From positions 111,698-175,697 of the forward strand of contig CABSCP010000003.1 of NCBI GenBank assembly GCA_902476265.1: 64,000 bases of DNA, given 5' to 3'. Made by a program: the position numbers and the translations under genes. The notes below the pieces were generated by a model, which saw only the letters and a list, made by a program, of their open reading frames with translations, made no database searches and had not been told where the DNA came from. Of the stretch, positions 52,314 through 60,386 are shown piece by piece (position 1 is the first letter of the stretch; the number at the start of each line of letters is the position of its first letter). The stretch comes from an uncultured Lachnospiraceae bacterium (GTDB taxonomy: Bacteria; Bacillota; Clostridia; Lachnospirales; Lachnospiraceae).

Positions 52314-52457
52314 TTATTTTACTTTTTCGCAGCTCTGGTTTCCTACTGTGCAGGATGTTTTGCATGCAGACTGGCAAGATGTCTGGCATTCTCCGCAACC
52401 GCCCTTTTTCATGGATTCCTTCAGGTTTCTTGTCGTTAATGTTTTGATGTGCTTCAT
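52314..52457 (-). CDS. scfA: SCIFF peptide precursor (six cysteines in forty-five residues)
   Basis: 47-residue peptide beginning MKHIKTLTTRNLKESMKKGG, with six cysteines in the second half (GGCGECQTSCQSACKTSC and QSCEK). This is the conserved clostridial SCIFF ribosomal peptide, modified by ScfB. AAGGAGG lies ten bases upstream of the ATG, and an extended -10 promoter lies about 70 bases upstream. Its biological role is still not established. Confidence 0.96.
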   Translation of the reverse strand: MKHIKTLTTRNLKESMKKGGCGECQTSCQSACKTSCTVGNQSCEKVK

Positions 52458-52522
52458 CTCACATAGCCCTCCTTATGTTAACAAGCTCAGCAAAAGAGCC
52501 GTCTTTTTTCATAACTTCGTTC

Positions 52523-52531
52523 AGTATACCA
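52523..52531 (-). promoter_or_regulatory. Extended -10 promoter of the scf operon
   Basis: On the minus strand TGGTATACT (52531-52523) gives an extended -10 with hexamer TATACT. No good -35 is present. It overlaps the edge of the terminator of the upstream membrane protein gene. Confidence 0.55.
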
Positions 52532-52532
52532 T

Positions 52533-52559
52533 AAAAATACTGTCAGGAAAAGTATTTTT
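52533..52559 (-). terminator. Terminator of the TIGR04086 gene
   Basis: AAAAATACT (52533-52541) pairs with AGTATTTTT (52551-52559), giving an AT-rich hairpin whose 3' arm ends in Ts on the minus strand, 25 bases after the stop codon. Confidence 0.6.
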
Positions 52560-52584
52560 TCAAAAAAATTCGACCGGAGGAAGA

Positions 52585-52971
52585 TCAGCTGAGCATTCCG
52601 CCCAGCATTCCGCTCCCCGCACAAATCATCAGTGTGGTGAAAAAGTGATTGCCAAAATCTTTAAACCCGCGGTTAATCAGAAACGTCAGCAGAGCCAGGA
52701 TCGCAAAATACAACGTTCCGGCGATAAGCCCCCACAAAAATCTTCGGTCCTGTACACATTTTCCCGCCAAAAGTCCTGCCAGAAATGTGGCCAGCGCATA
52801 TATGACAATAATGCCGATATTCACCACCTGTTCCGACAGCTGAAGCCGGTACAAAAGCAGCGCCAGCAAAAGCAGCGCTCCTCCTGTCAGCAAATACGCC
52901 GCCAGAAGGCATTTTGCCAACACCACCGGAAGTCTGCCCGTTTCCGCTCCTCTAAGATTCCCTCTCTCCAT
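52585..52971 (-). CDS. TIGR04086 (DUF3792-like) membrane protein
   Basis: 128-residue integral membrane protein with four predicted helices (about 15-40, 48-70, 78-95 and 105-125), ending MLGGMLS. The size, topology and place next to the SCIFF genes fit TIGR04086. ATG 52971 has AAGGAGG eight bases upstream and is preferred over the frame start at 53004. Function unknown. Confidence 0.8.
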   Translation of the reverse strand: MERGNLRGAETGRLPVVLAKCLLAAYLLTGGALLLLALLLYRLQLSEQVVNIGIIVIYALATFLAGLLAGKCVQDRRFLWGLIAGTLYFAILALLTFLINRGFKDFGNHFFTTLMICAGSGMLGGMLS

Positions 52972-53088
52972 GTCCGCGCCCTCCTTGTTTCTACCCTGCC
53001 GCATTCATTCCCCTGCGAAAAAGAAGCACCTGTGAAGGGAAGAATGTAACACTTTCTTTTCCATTTATATTCCCGTCCATTCCCAAAC

Positions 53089-53117
53089 TTGACAACTCCC
53101 TGTATTTTCTGTAATAT
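53089..53117 (+). promoter_or_regulatory. Sigma-A promoter of the CBS-domain membrane protein gene
   Basis: TTGACA (53089-53094) and TAATAT (53112-53117) are 17 bases apart. The coding start is 78 bases downstream, preceded by AAGGAG. Confidence 0.82.
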
Positions 53118-53194
53118 TCCATATAACCGGTGCCAAAATAATTGCGCCGGCTTCCATGCGTTTATCTATTAACAATAAGAAGGAGTGATAATTT

Positions 53195-54529
53195 TTGGAT
53201 ACCTCTGGTGTCATACAACTTCTGTCTGTGGTGGTTCTGATTGGCCTTTCGGCCTTCTTCTCCTCCGCCGAGACAGCTCTCACAACAGCCAACCGGGTAA
53301 AAATCCGTTCCATGACAGAGGAAGGGAACCGCAGGGCCGTAATTCTGCAAAAGGTGCTGGATCAGAATTCCAAGATGATTTCCACAATTCTGATCGGAAA
53401 TAACATTGTCAACATTACAGCCTCTTCCCTTGTCACGATGTGGGCGACCAAAACCTTCGGCAGCTTTGCCGTCGGTTTTTCCACCGGCGTGCTCACCCTG
53501 GTGGTCCTGCTGTTTGGAGAGATCGTGCCGAAGAATGCGGCCATGCTCTATCCGGAAAAGCTGGCCCTCGCCTATTCCCGGATTATCTATTTTCTCATGC
53601 ATTTGCTGACACCGGTGATTTTCCTTGTGGACAAGCTTTCCTGCGGTATCATGTTCCTTTTGCATATCGATCCCAGCAAAAAGCTGAACCAGATGACGGA
53701 AACCGAGCTGAAAACCTACGTGGACGTGAGCCATGAGGACGGCGTCATCGAAACGGAAGAGCGGGAAATGATTTATAACGTGTTTGAATTTTCCGACACA
53801 GTGGCAAAGGATATCATGATCCCCAGAATCGATATGAGTACGGTCAGCGAAGATGCCGGCTATGACGAACTGTTTTCCGTTTTCCGGGAAAATATGTATA
53901 CCAGAATTCCTGTTTATAAAGAAGATAATGACAATATCATCGGCCTAGTCAATATCAAAGACTTCATGTTCGTGGCGGACAGGGAAAATTTTAGAATCAG
54001 CGATATTCTCCGGGACGCTTATTACACTTATGAGTATAAAAAGACAGCGGACCTGATGATGGAGATGCGGGAGCAGCTCTTTAACGTGTCCTTTGTCCTG
54101 AATGAATACGGTTCCTGTGTGGGAATGATCACTTTGGAAGACCTGCTGGAAGAAATCGTGGGCGAAATCCGGGATGAATACGATGCGGACGAAGATAATT
54201 TCATCCAGGCGGTCAATGACCGGGAGTATCTGGTGGAGGGCGGCATGAAGCTGTCCGACATCAATGATGCCATCGGTACCCAACTGGAAAGCGAGGACTA
54301 CGATTCCATCGGCGGTATCATCATTGAAATCCTGGACCGGATGCCGGAACCCGGCGATACGGTCACCACAGAAGACGGCATTGTTCTGACTGCCGAAACT
54401 GTGGAACAGAACCGGATTACCAAGGTGCGCATGGTGCTTCCGGAGCCTGCCGATGAGGACAATCCTGCGGAACTTTTAAAGGGAATTCATGATTTGACGG
54501 AACTGGAAACCTCCGAATCCAAAGAATGA
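53195..54529 (+). CDS. CNNM/CorC-type (hemolysin family) membrane protein with CBS pair
   Basis: 444-residue membrane protein of the DUF21-CBS-CorC_HlyC family, linked to Mg2+ or other cation efflux. The DUF21 domain (1-180) has four helices and begins with SAFFSSAETALTTANRVK. The CBS pair (about 195-320) contains IMIPRIDMSTV and RIPVYKEDNDNIIGLVNIKD, and the C-terminal CorC_HlyC domain (about 340-425) starts near DDYDSIGG-like sequence. Translation starts at TTG 53195 with AAGGAG ten bases upstream; no better ATG exists. It is monocistronic with its own promoter and terminator. Confidence 0.93.
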   Translation: MDTSGVIQLLSVVVLIGLSAFFSSAETALTTANRVKIRSMTEEGNRRAVILQKVLDQNSKMISTILIGNNIVNITASSLVTMWATKTFGSFAVGFSTGVLTLVVLLFGEIVPKNAAMLYPEKLALAYSRIIYFLMHLLTPVIFLVDKLSCGIMFLLHIDPSKKLNQMTETELKTYVDVSHEDGVIETEEREMIYNVFEFSDTVAKDIMIPRIDMSTVSEDAGYDELFSVFRENMYTRIPVYKEDNDNIIGLVNIKDFMFVADRENFRISDILRDAYYTYEYKKTADLMMEMREQLFNVSFVLNEYGSCVGMITLEDLLEEIVGEIRDEYDADEDNFIQAVNDREYLVEGGMKLSDINDAIGTQLESEDYDSIGGIIIEILDRMPEPGDTVTTEDGIVLTAETVEQNRITKVRMVLPEPADEDNPAELLKGIHDLTELETSESKE

Positions 54530-54530
54530 C

Positions 54531-54565
54531 AAAAAACGGGCGGTGCTTTGTAGCACCGCCTTTTT
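54531..54565. terminator. Bidirectional terminator between two convergent genes
   Basis: GGCGGTGCT (54539-54547) pairs with AGCACCGCC (54552-54560), with six As before and five Ts after. It ends the CBS-domain protein gene on plus and the LytTR operon on minus, whose last codon lies at its edge. Confidence 0.93.
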
Positions 54566-55308
54566 CATAAAAATCTCTTTTTGATTTCTTCGTATTTCTC
54601 CTGGGTCATCAGGGCGTCTCTTTTTATATTCTTAAAGGTCACCACATAAGTCCAGCGCCCGTACGGCTCGATCTTTTTAATTTTGGAAAGGTTTATGATA
54701 TAGGATTTGTGGCTGCGCATGAACTGTTCTGCATCCAGCTTCGCTTCAATATCTCCCATGGTTGCCGAGGTCACAAAGCTGTCGGTCTCCGTATAGATCA
54801 CCGTAGCGTTATTCTCCCTCTGAATCAGCACGATATCCGCAATATCCACAAAGCTCATGCTTTCCCGGCCCTTCACCAAAAGGCGGGACAGCCCTTTTTC
54901 CAGACGGCTGACATGTTCTGTCTCCTCTGCCTTATCCGCAGGATGGAGCGCCCGAATCCGATCCAGCGTCCGTTCCACCCTGGCCACGTCAAAGGGCTTC
55001 ACCAGATAGTCAAAAGCGTACAGTTCAAAAGCCTCCGGCATGTATTCGGTATGGGCCGTAGCAAAGACGATTTTAGTCTTGGGCGCCATATCCGTCATGA
55101 TCCTGGCGCACTCAATGCCGTTTTCTCCCTGAATGCCGATATCCATAAATACCACATCCGGCCTGAGTTTTCCAAACTGTACCACCGCATCGGAAAAACT
55201 GGCGCTTTCTCCTGCAATCACAAAGCCGCCTTGCCGCTCTATTATCTTTTTTAAAAGCAGCCGGACGCCGCTTTCATCCTCCACGATCATCACCCTGTCC
55301 GTCATCAT
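54565..55308 (-). CDS. LytTR-family response regulator
   Basis: 247 residues. The receiver domain has VEDESGVRLLL, the phospho-acceptor Asp in VFMDIGIQGENG near residue 57, and DYLVKPFDV. The LytTR DNA-binding domain (about 145-245) has VDIADIVLIQRENNATVIYT and FMRSHKSYIINLSKIKKI. Its start overlaps the floA stop by four bases. The matching sensor is the GHKL kinase two genes upstream, so the flotillin genes are embedded in this two-component unit. Confidence 0.95.
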   Translation of the reverse strand: MMTDRVMIVEDESGVRLLLKKIIERQGGFVIAGESASFSDAVVQFGKLRPDVVFMDIGIQGENGIECARIMTDMAPKTKIVFATAHTEYMPEAFELYAFDYLVKPFDVARVERTLDRIRALHPADKAEETEHVSRLEKGLSRLLVKGRESMSFVDIADIVLIQRENNATVIYTETDSFVTSATMGDIEAKLDAEQFMRSHKSYIINLSKIKKIEPYGRWTYVVTFKNIKRDALMTQEKYEEIKKRFL

Positions 55309-56291
55309 TCCGTCTGGTCACTTTCCTTTGTTTTTAAATCAACGCCGATATGGCCGCCTTCTCCCAGTGCTTCTCTCAGTTTCGTATCCGCCTTCACGTT
55401 CTGCATGCGGTAATAGTCCATCACGCCCAGATTACCGCTGCGCAGTGCCTGTGCCATGGCCTTGGGCACTTCCGCCTCAGCCTCCACCACATAAGCCCGC
55501 ATTTCCTGCTCTCTGGCAACCGCCATCGCTCTGCGCTCTTCCGCTTTGGCCTGGGCGATGTTCTTATCCGCCTCCGCCTGCAGGGTCTGAAGCTGTGCGC
55601 CGATGTTCCTTCCCACATCGATATCCGCAATATCAATGGATAAAATTTCAAAGGCCGTTCCGGAATCCAGTCCCTTGCTCAGAACGAGTTTTGAAATGTC
55701 ATCGGGATTTTCCAGCACTTCTTTATGGGAATTTGCAGAACCCACGGTGGTGACAATGCCTTCCCCGATCCTGGCCAGTATCGTCGCTTCCCCGGCGCCG
55801 CCCACCAGGCGCTCCAGATTAGCGCGCACCGTCACTCTGGCTTTTACCAGCAGCTCGATGCCGTCTTTTGCCACTGCGGAAATATTGGGCGTTTCAATCA
55901 CCTTTGGATTGACGCTCATGCGCACCGCATCCAGCACATCCCTTCCCGCCAGATCAATCGCCGCTGCCTTTTCAAAAGGGAGTTCGATTCCGGCGCGCTC
56001 CGACGCGATCAAAGCGTTCACCACATTATCCACATGTCCTCCCGCCAGATAATGTGCCTCCAGCTGATTGACAGACATCTCCAACCCTGCTTTCCGGGCT
56101 TTGATCAGAGGCAGAACGATTGCGGAGGGTATTACACGGCGCAGCCGCATCCCCACCATATTGAAAATGCTCACCTTCACATTCGCCGCCAGACAGGAGA
56201 TCCAAAGCCCCACCGGCACGAAAATGAAGAACAACACGATCAAAAGCATGATCACACCGATCAGTATCACAACACCAATTATGGAATTCAT
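55305..56291 (-). CDS. floA: Flotillin-like scaffold protein FloA
   Basis: 328-residue SPFH-domain protein that organises functional membrane microdomains. An N-terminal hydrophobic segment (about 3-27) anchors it. The SPFH domain (about 35-200) includes VSINQLEAHYLAGG-like sequence, and a coiled coil rich in Glu/Ala (about 230-290, KNIAQAKAEERRAMAVAREQEM) drives oligomerisation. The length and pattern match FloA/YqfA of Firmicutes. It lies 16 bases after the NfeD gene, its usual partner. Confidence 0.96.
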   Translation of the reverse strand: MNSIIGVVILIGVIMLLIVLFFIFVPVGLWISCLAANVKVSIFNMVGMRLRRVIPSAIVLPLIKARKAGLEMSVNQLEAHYLAGGHVDNVVNALIASERAGIELPFEKAAAIDLAGRDVLDAVRMSVNPKVIETPNISAVAKDGIELLVKARVTVRANLERLVGGAGEATILARIGEGIVTTVGSANSHKEVLENPDDISKLVLSKGLDSGTAFEILSIDIADIDVGRNIGAQLQTLQAEADKNIAQAKAEERRAMAVAREQEMRAYVVEAEAEVPKAMAQALRSGNLGVMDYYRMQNVKADTKLREALGEGGHIGVDLKTKESDQTE

Positions 56292-56307
56292 ATATTTCCC
56301 CTCTTTC

Positions 56308-56790
56308 CTATAAAATTTCTTTCACAACCAGTCTGGATCCGTTGACTTTTATGATTTCCAGTTCTGCGCCTTTGTCAATATAACGCCCCTCTGAAACCAC
56401 ATCAAAATTGATATCCTCAAAATTGCCGGTCCCGGACGGCCTCAGATCCGTCACTGCCTTTCCTTTTTTTCCCAGTAGATAATCCAAATCCGCGGAACTG
56501 ATGTAGCCTTGCTCCCTGTGCTGCTCCTCTTTTAAAATCAGAGGCGATTTCAATTTTCCTTTTGACAGAAGCCACAGGACCACTGCCAGCATCAAAGCCA
56601 GCACAGCCAGCACGATGAGCGTCAGAAATGCGCCCTCCATCAAAGAATCCGCCGTGCAGAAAATCCCGGCAACCAGGCAGATCGCCCCGCAGATCCCGGG
56701 TGCGCCAAACCCCGGCACCACCATTTCCACAGCTGCCAGCACGAAACCGGCAATCAGCAGGATAATTCCGATGATTAACATCCAATCCAT
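56308..56790 (-). CDS. NfeD-family membrane protein
   Basis: 160 residues from ATG 56790, which has GGGGGAG five bases upstream; upstream codons in the frame look non-coding. Three or four hydrophobic helices (about 3-80) precede a C-terminal OB-fold domain (about 100-158) with GKKGKAVTDLRPSGTGNF and GAELEIIKVNGSRLVVKE. NfeD proteins of this short type partner flotillins in membrane microdomains. floA follows directly. Confidence 0.93.
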   Translation of the reverse strand: MDWMLIIGIILLIAGFVLAAVEMVVPGFGAPGICGAICLVAGIFCTADSLMEGAFLTLIVLAVLALMLAVVLWLLSKGKLKSPLILKEEQHREQGYISSADLDYLLGKKGKAVTDLRPSGTGNFEDINFDVVSEGRYIDKGAELEIIKVNGSRLVVKEIL

Positions 56791-56882
56791 AAGCACTCCC
56801 CCTTTCTGTTTTCCATCATACACGCCTGCTGCAAAAAGGAAAAGGGATATTCTGCAAACGATACAGATATCCCTCTGAACTG

Positions 56883-57731
56883 TCATTTTCTTTCCCTGCG
56901 TTCCTCCCGTCTGTTTCCGGGCAGCCGGACCAAAAAGACGGTTTCCTCTTCTTCCGATTCGAAAAAGATCTCGCCTCCGGCCTCTTTCAGCAGGCGGGCC
57001 ACAATCGCAAGACCGTTTCCGTGCCCCTCCTCCTTATTTGTGGTAAAGCCCGGTTTAAACAGCAGGGCGCGGTTTTCCTCCGGAATCGCGGGGCCGTTAT
57101 CGGCAATTTCAAACAGATAGCTTCCCCTGGCTTCTTTCAGGGAAACCCGGATCCTTTTTTCCCCTTCTTTCTCTTTCAGCGCGTTAATTGCGTTATCCAA
57201 AAGATTGGCCAGAACCCGGCACAAATCCCAGGGCTGCATGGGGATCGCCTCCAGGGAGCTGCCCACCTCCAGATAAAAATCGATCTCCTGGCGGGCAGCC
57301 GCTTCCATCTTCGCCTGTAGCAGCGCGTTGACAGCCGGCTGCGCGGTTTTTAAAGCCATATTCAGCTTTTTTATTTCTTTGAAAACCGGTCGGATGTAAG
57401 CATGGGCTTCTTCATATTCCCCCAGCTCCATCAGTCCGTACACCACCTGAAAATGGTTCATCAGATCGTGCTTCTGTTCCCGGAGTTTTCCGTTGAAACA
57501 TTCCAGGTTTTTCATGCTTTCTTCATAATTCCTATTCTGGTAGCGCCCGGCTGCCAAAAGTCCTGCGCCGGTCATCAGCGCCGAAACCAGGATCAGCCCC
57601 ACGCATACCCAGATGACCGGACTGACTTCCCCAAGCAGCCGGCTCCCCATAACGATCAGCAGAATCACCCCGATCATGACCTGTACCAAATTCACGGCCA
57701 ACAGCGCGCCGGTCAGTTTTTTAATTTCCAT
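56883..57731 (-). CDS. GHKL-type sensor histidine kinase
   Basis: 282 residues with two N-terminal helices (about 8-28 and 36-60). A short Spo0B-like dimerisation helix has the histidine in EQKHDLMNHFQVVYGLMELG near residue 92. The GHKL ATPase domain has LLDNAINALKE, ADNGPAIPEE and GHGNGLAIVARLLKEAGG. This type pairs with LytTR or citrate-type regulators; the LytTR gene lies two genes downstream. It has little extracellular sequence, so the signal may come from the membrane or from the NfeD/FloA proteins. The start overlaps the phosphopantetheinyl transferase stop by 11 bases. Confidence 0.9.
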   Translation of the reverse strand: MEIKKLTGALLAVNLVQVMIGVILLIVMGSRLLGEVSPVIWVCVGLILVSALMTGAGLLAAGRYQNRNYEESMKNLECFNGKLREQKHDLMNHFQVVYGLMELGEYEEAHAYIRPVFKEIKKLNMALKTAQPAVNALLQAKMEAAARQEIDFYLEVGSSLEAIPMQPWDLCRVLANLLDNAINALKEKEGEKRIRVSLKEARGSYLFEIADNGPAIPEENRALLFKPGFTTNKEEGHGNGLAIVARLLKEAGGEIFFESEEEETVFLVRLPGNRREERRERK

Positions 57732-58413
57732 CTGTATAGTCCCGCCTCTCTGGGCTGATACAGGCCGAAAGGAAATATCCTTCCGGAGCGGGATATTCCT
57801 TCAGCACCGCCGCCTCATTTTCTTCCCCTTTTTTCCATACATGACCGCTGAAAAGATCCGCACACAAATTGTTAAAGCCGGCGGACATGCCCGTTCCCGT
57901 GAGCTTCATATAGCTCTCTTTGGCCGTCCACTGCCGCAAAAAGACGGTTTGCGCTTCTTTTTCCAGAAATTCGCCGATTCTGTCCTGATAGGTCTGCCGA
58001 AACGCTTCCCTCTCTTCCGGGTTCAGAAAATGGCGCAGCATTCCGGCGCGCACCGGACGAATCTGCTGGATATCCACCCCCACAGGCCTATGGGCCAGAG
58101 CGCAGACCGCATAAATTCCGGAATGGGAAAGGCTGATGAAAACAGGCGGTTTACCTTTCGGCATTTCCACCACCGGCCGGCCTCCCTTTTCATACCATAC
58201 CCTTCCCTGTCCGCAGCCGTTGTTCTGCAGCGCATAGGAAGCCAGAAAGCCCGCGGCCAGACAGGCTGCCTTCCCTTTTTCATCTTTACACAAATCTGCC
58301 TTTTCCTGCCGCTTTGGATCCAGCATCCGGTATACTTTTTCCTGCAGATCCTTCCGGTAAAGCGGGCGGATATCCGCTATATAGAGGATTACCCGCCCGT
58401 CCTTTACCGTCAT
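57721..58413 (-). CDS. 4'-phosphopantetheinyl transferase (Sfp type)
   Basis: 230 residues. It transfers the phosphopantetheine arm of CoA to carrier proteins. The Mg2+ motif GVDIQQIRP is near residue 112, and the second signature WTAKESYMKLTGTG near 165-178. The Sfp-type length suggests carriers of secondary metabolism rather than only AcpP. No synthase or carrier protein is encoded nearby. Its ATG overlaps the GH25 gene stop by four bases. Confidence 0.9.
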   Translation of the reverse strand: MTVKDGRVILYIADIRPLYRKDLQEKVYRMLDPKRQEKADLCKDEKGKAACLAAGFLASYALQNNGCGQGRVWYEKGGRPVVEMPKGKPPVFISLSHSGIYAVCALAHRPVGVDIQQIRPVRAGMLRHFLNPEEREAFRQTYQDRIGEFLEKEAQTVFLRQWTAKESYMKLTGTGMSAGFNNLCADLFSGHVWKKGEENEAAVLKEYPAPEGYFLSACISPERRDYTDGN

Positions 58414-60332
58414 TGTACCACCGTCAGATAGTTTGTCACCGCATAAACCACCTGACCGTTATAATTGAGTTTGGTCCAGCCCTTGTCCTGATCGATGCCG
58501 ATCCGCTGCGCCGTATCCTCTCCGGTCAGTTTGGCGATGACCTGGGACGGCTCGTTGGTGGTGGGAAGGCTGCGCAGGTTGGTTTCCCCGCTTTTGGCCT
58601 TCACAGTGCCGGAGGCGGCCTTAAAATGCATTCCCGCTTCCGGATTATCCGCCGTAGGCTTTTCCTGTTCTTTAAAATCCATGCTGGTGGCCAGCAGCCG
58701 GGAGGACGCATAAACCACCTGACCGTTTACCAGAAGTCTCGACCAGCCGGTATCTTTGGTGCCGCTGATTCCGGTACGCACTACGGCCTCTCCGTAATTT
58801 AAACTGCCCACAACTTTTCCGGTTTCGGTGCTGGGCTGATCCCGCAGATTCACTTTGTCCCTGGCCGTCACCGCTTCATTCACCTCTTTGAAGGTCAGGC
58901 CGCCTGCCTGCGGGGAGGCAGCCGGTGTCTCCGGCTGCCCGCTTTCTTTCGCGGATTCGCTTTCTTCCGGCTTTGCGGACAGATCCGTTGTGAGGAAATT
59001 GTGCACGGCATACAGCTTGCGGCCGTTTAAAATCACTCTGTCCCAGCCGTTGCTGCCCACGCCTGTGCGCTGCACCGCTTCTCCGTTCTTTAGCGTATAT
59101 ACCACTTCGCTTCCTTCTGTGGTGGGAAGGTTTCTCAAATTGGTCTGATCCTTGGCGGTTACCGTTTCCTCCACTTCCGTGAAGTTAATCCCCACCTCCG
59201 GATTTGCCTCCACCACCTCTGCGGGTGTGGGATCCTTCGCTTCGGCTTCCTGGCTGTAACCGAAATAAGCTACGTTTACATCCACTTTTCCTTTAATACC
59301 CGCGATCTGCCCCTGACTGGTATACTGCCACATGGCATGTTTTCCGCTGTAAGCAGAAGCTCTTGTTTCGGGAAAAGGTTTGTCCGGATACTGGGAAACC
59401 CAAACCATATATTTGCTGCCCAGCGTTGCCATATCCCATTGGGCACTGCCTTCCATCTCATTTCTGGATGCATAAAACATCGGGGTATAACCGGCGGCTG
59501 CCATGGTGTCCAAAAAAGTGCAGGCAATTTGGGTCCGTTCCTCTTTCGTCAGCGAATGCTGGCGGCTGTCGGGAGACTGGAAATCCTCACAGTTATACGC
59601 CACCGGATAAGTGATTTTATATTTGGAAATAAAGCTGGAAACCCAGGCCGCTTCTTCCTTTGCTTCCTGCTCGTTGACCGCGGAAGAGAAGAAATAGGCG
59701 CCTGCCTTGATTCCGTTTTTGGTGGCCTCCTGCAGATTATACCGGGCACCCGGATCCTCATAGAGAATCCCTGTGGATTTGGTACGGTACCCCACCCGGA
59801 TCATGGCAAATTCCACCCCGGCTGCCTTCACCTGCGCCCAGTCTATGGTGCCCTGATATTTGGACACATCAATCCCCAGGGTGGCTCCCGTAGTCTCCCC
59901 TTCCGGAACTTTCACGGTGCTCACATCCACAGAAGCGCCTGATCCGCCGTCTGCCGTGGTTTTTGTGGATTCCTGAGGATCCTGCTCATCCTCCATGCTG
60001 CCCACTTCCGCCGCCAGATTCTGCTCTGTCTTCTGTACCGGTTCTTTAGGGGAAGCTGTCTGGCTTTCGTCCTCTCCCCCTTCGATTTCCTGTTGTATGG
60101 ATTCCGAAACCGTCTCTTTTGTCTCAGCCGGATCAGTACTGCCGTCGTTCCCGCCCGTTTCCGCCTGTGCCTGCGTTTCCGGCACCGCTCCTGCCAGGAT
60201 GACAGAGCTGTCCTTTCTGAAAGCCAGGCACAACAGCACAAGCACCAAAACGGTCAGCGCCACGGCGGGCACTGCCGCCCACAACGGATGGATTGCCTTT
60301 TTCTTGTTCTTCCTTCGTCTTCTCTTCGCCAT
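58410..60332 (-). CDS. GH25 lysozyme-like hydrolase with three bacterial SH3 domains
   Basis: 640 residues from ATG 60332. A basic N-terminus and one hydrophobic helix (about 20-40) anchor it, and a long Glu/Thr/Ser linker (45-150) reaches across the wall. The GH25 domain (about 155-350) begins GIDVSKYQGTIDW with the first catalytic Asp. The usual DxE motif reads YNCED, with Asn at the Asp position. Three SH3-like wall-binding repeats follow (about 375-440, 470-535 and 560-640), each starting TxNLRxxP. It would cleave or bind peptidoglycan at the surface. It heads the operon containing the transferase, kinase, NfeD and FloA genes. Confidence 0.9.
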   Translation of the reverse strand: MAKRRRRKNKKKAIHPLWAAVPAVALTVLVLVLLCLAFRKDSSVILAGAVPETQAQAETGGNDGSTDPAETKETVSESIQQEIEGGEDESQTASPKEPVQKTEQNLAAEVGSMEDEQDPQESTKTTADGGSGASVDVSTVKVPEGETTGATLGIDVSKYQGTIDWAQVKAAGVEFAMIRVGYRTKSTGILYEDPGARYNLQEATKNGIKAGAYFFSSAVNEQEAKEEAAWVSSFISKYKITYPVAYNCEDFQSPDSRQHSLTKEERTQIACTFLDTMAAAGYTPMFYASRNEMEGSAQWDMATLGSKYMVWVSQYPDKPFPETRASAYSGKHAMWQYTSQGQIAGIKGKVDVNVAYFGYSQEAEAKDPTPAEVVEANPEVGINFTEVEETVTAKDQTNLRNLPTTEGSEVVYTLKNGEAVQRTGVGSNGWDRVILNGRKLYAVHNFLTTDLSAKPEESESAKESGQPETPAASPQAGGLTFKEVNEAVTARDKVNLRDQPSTETGKVVGSLNYGEAVVRTGISGTKDTGWSRLLVNGQVVYASSRLLATSMDFKEQEKPTADNPEAGMHFKAASGTVKAKSGETNLRSLPTTNEPSQVIAKLTGEDTAQRIGIDQDKGWTKLNYNGQVVYAVTNYLTVVQ

Positions 60333-60386
60333 TTTTCTTCCTCTGCTGCCATCACACAGTTTTGCAGGCATCCGCCCGCTTTTTGC

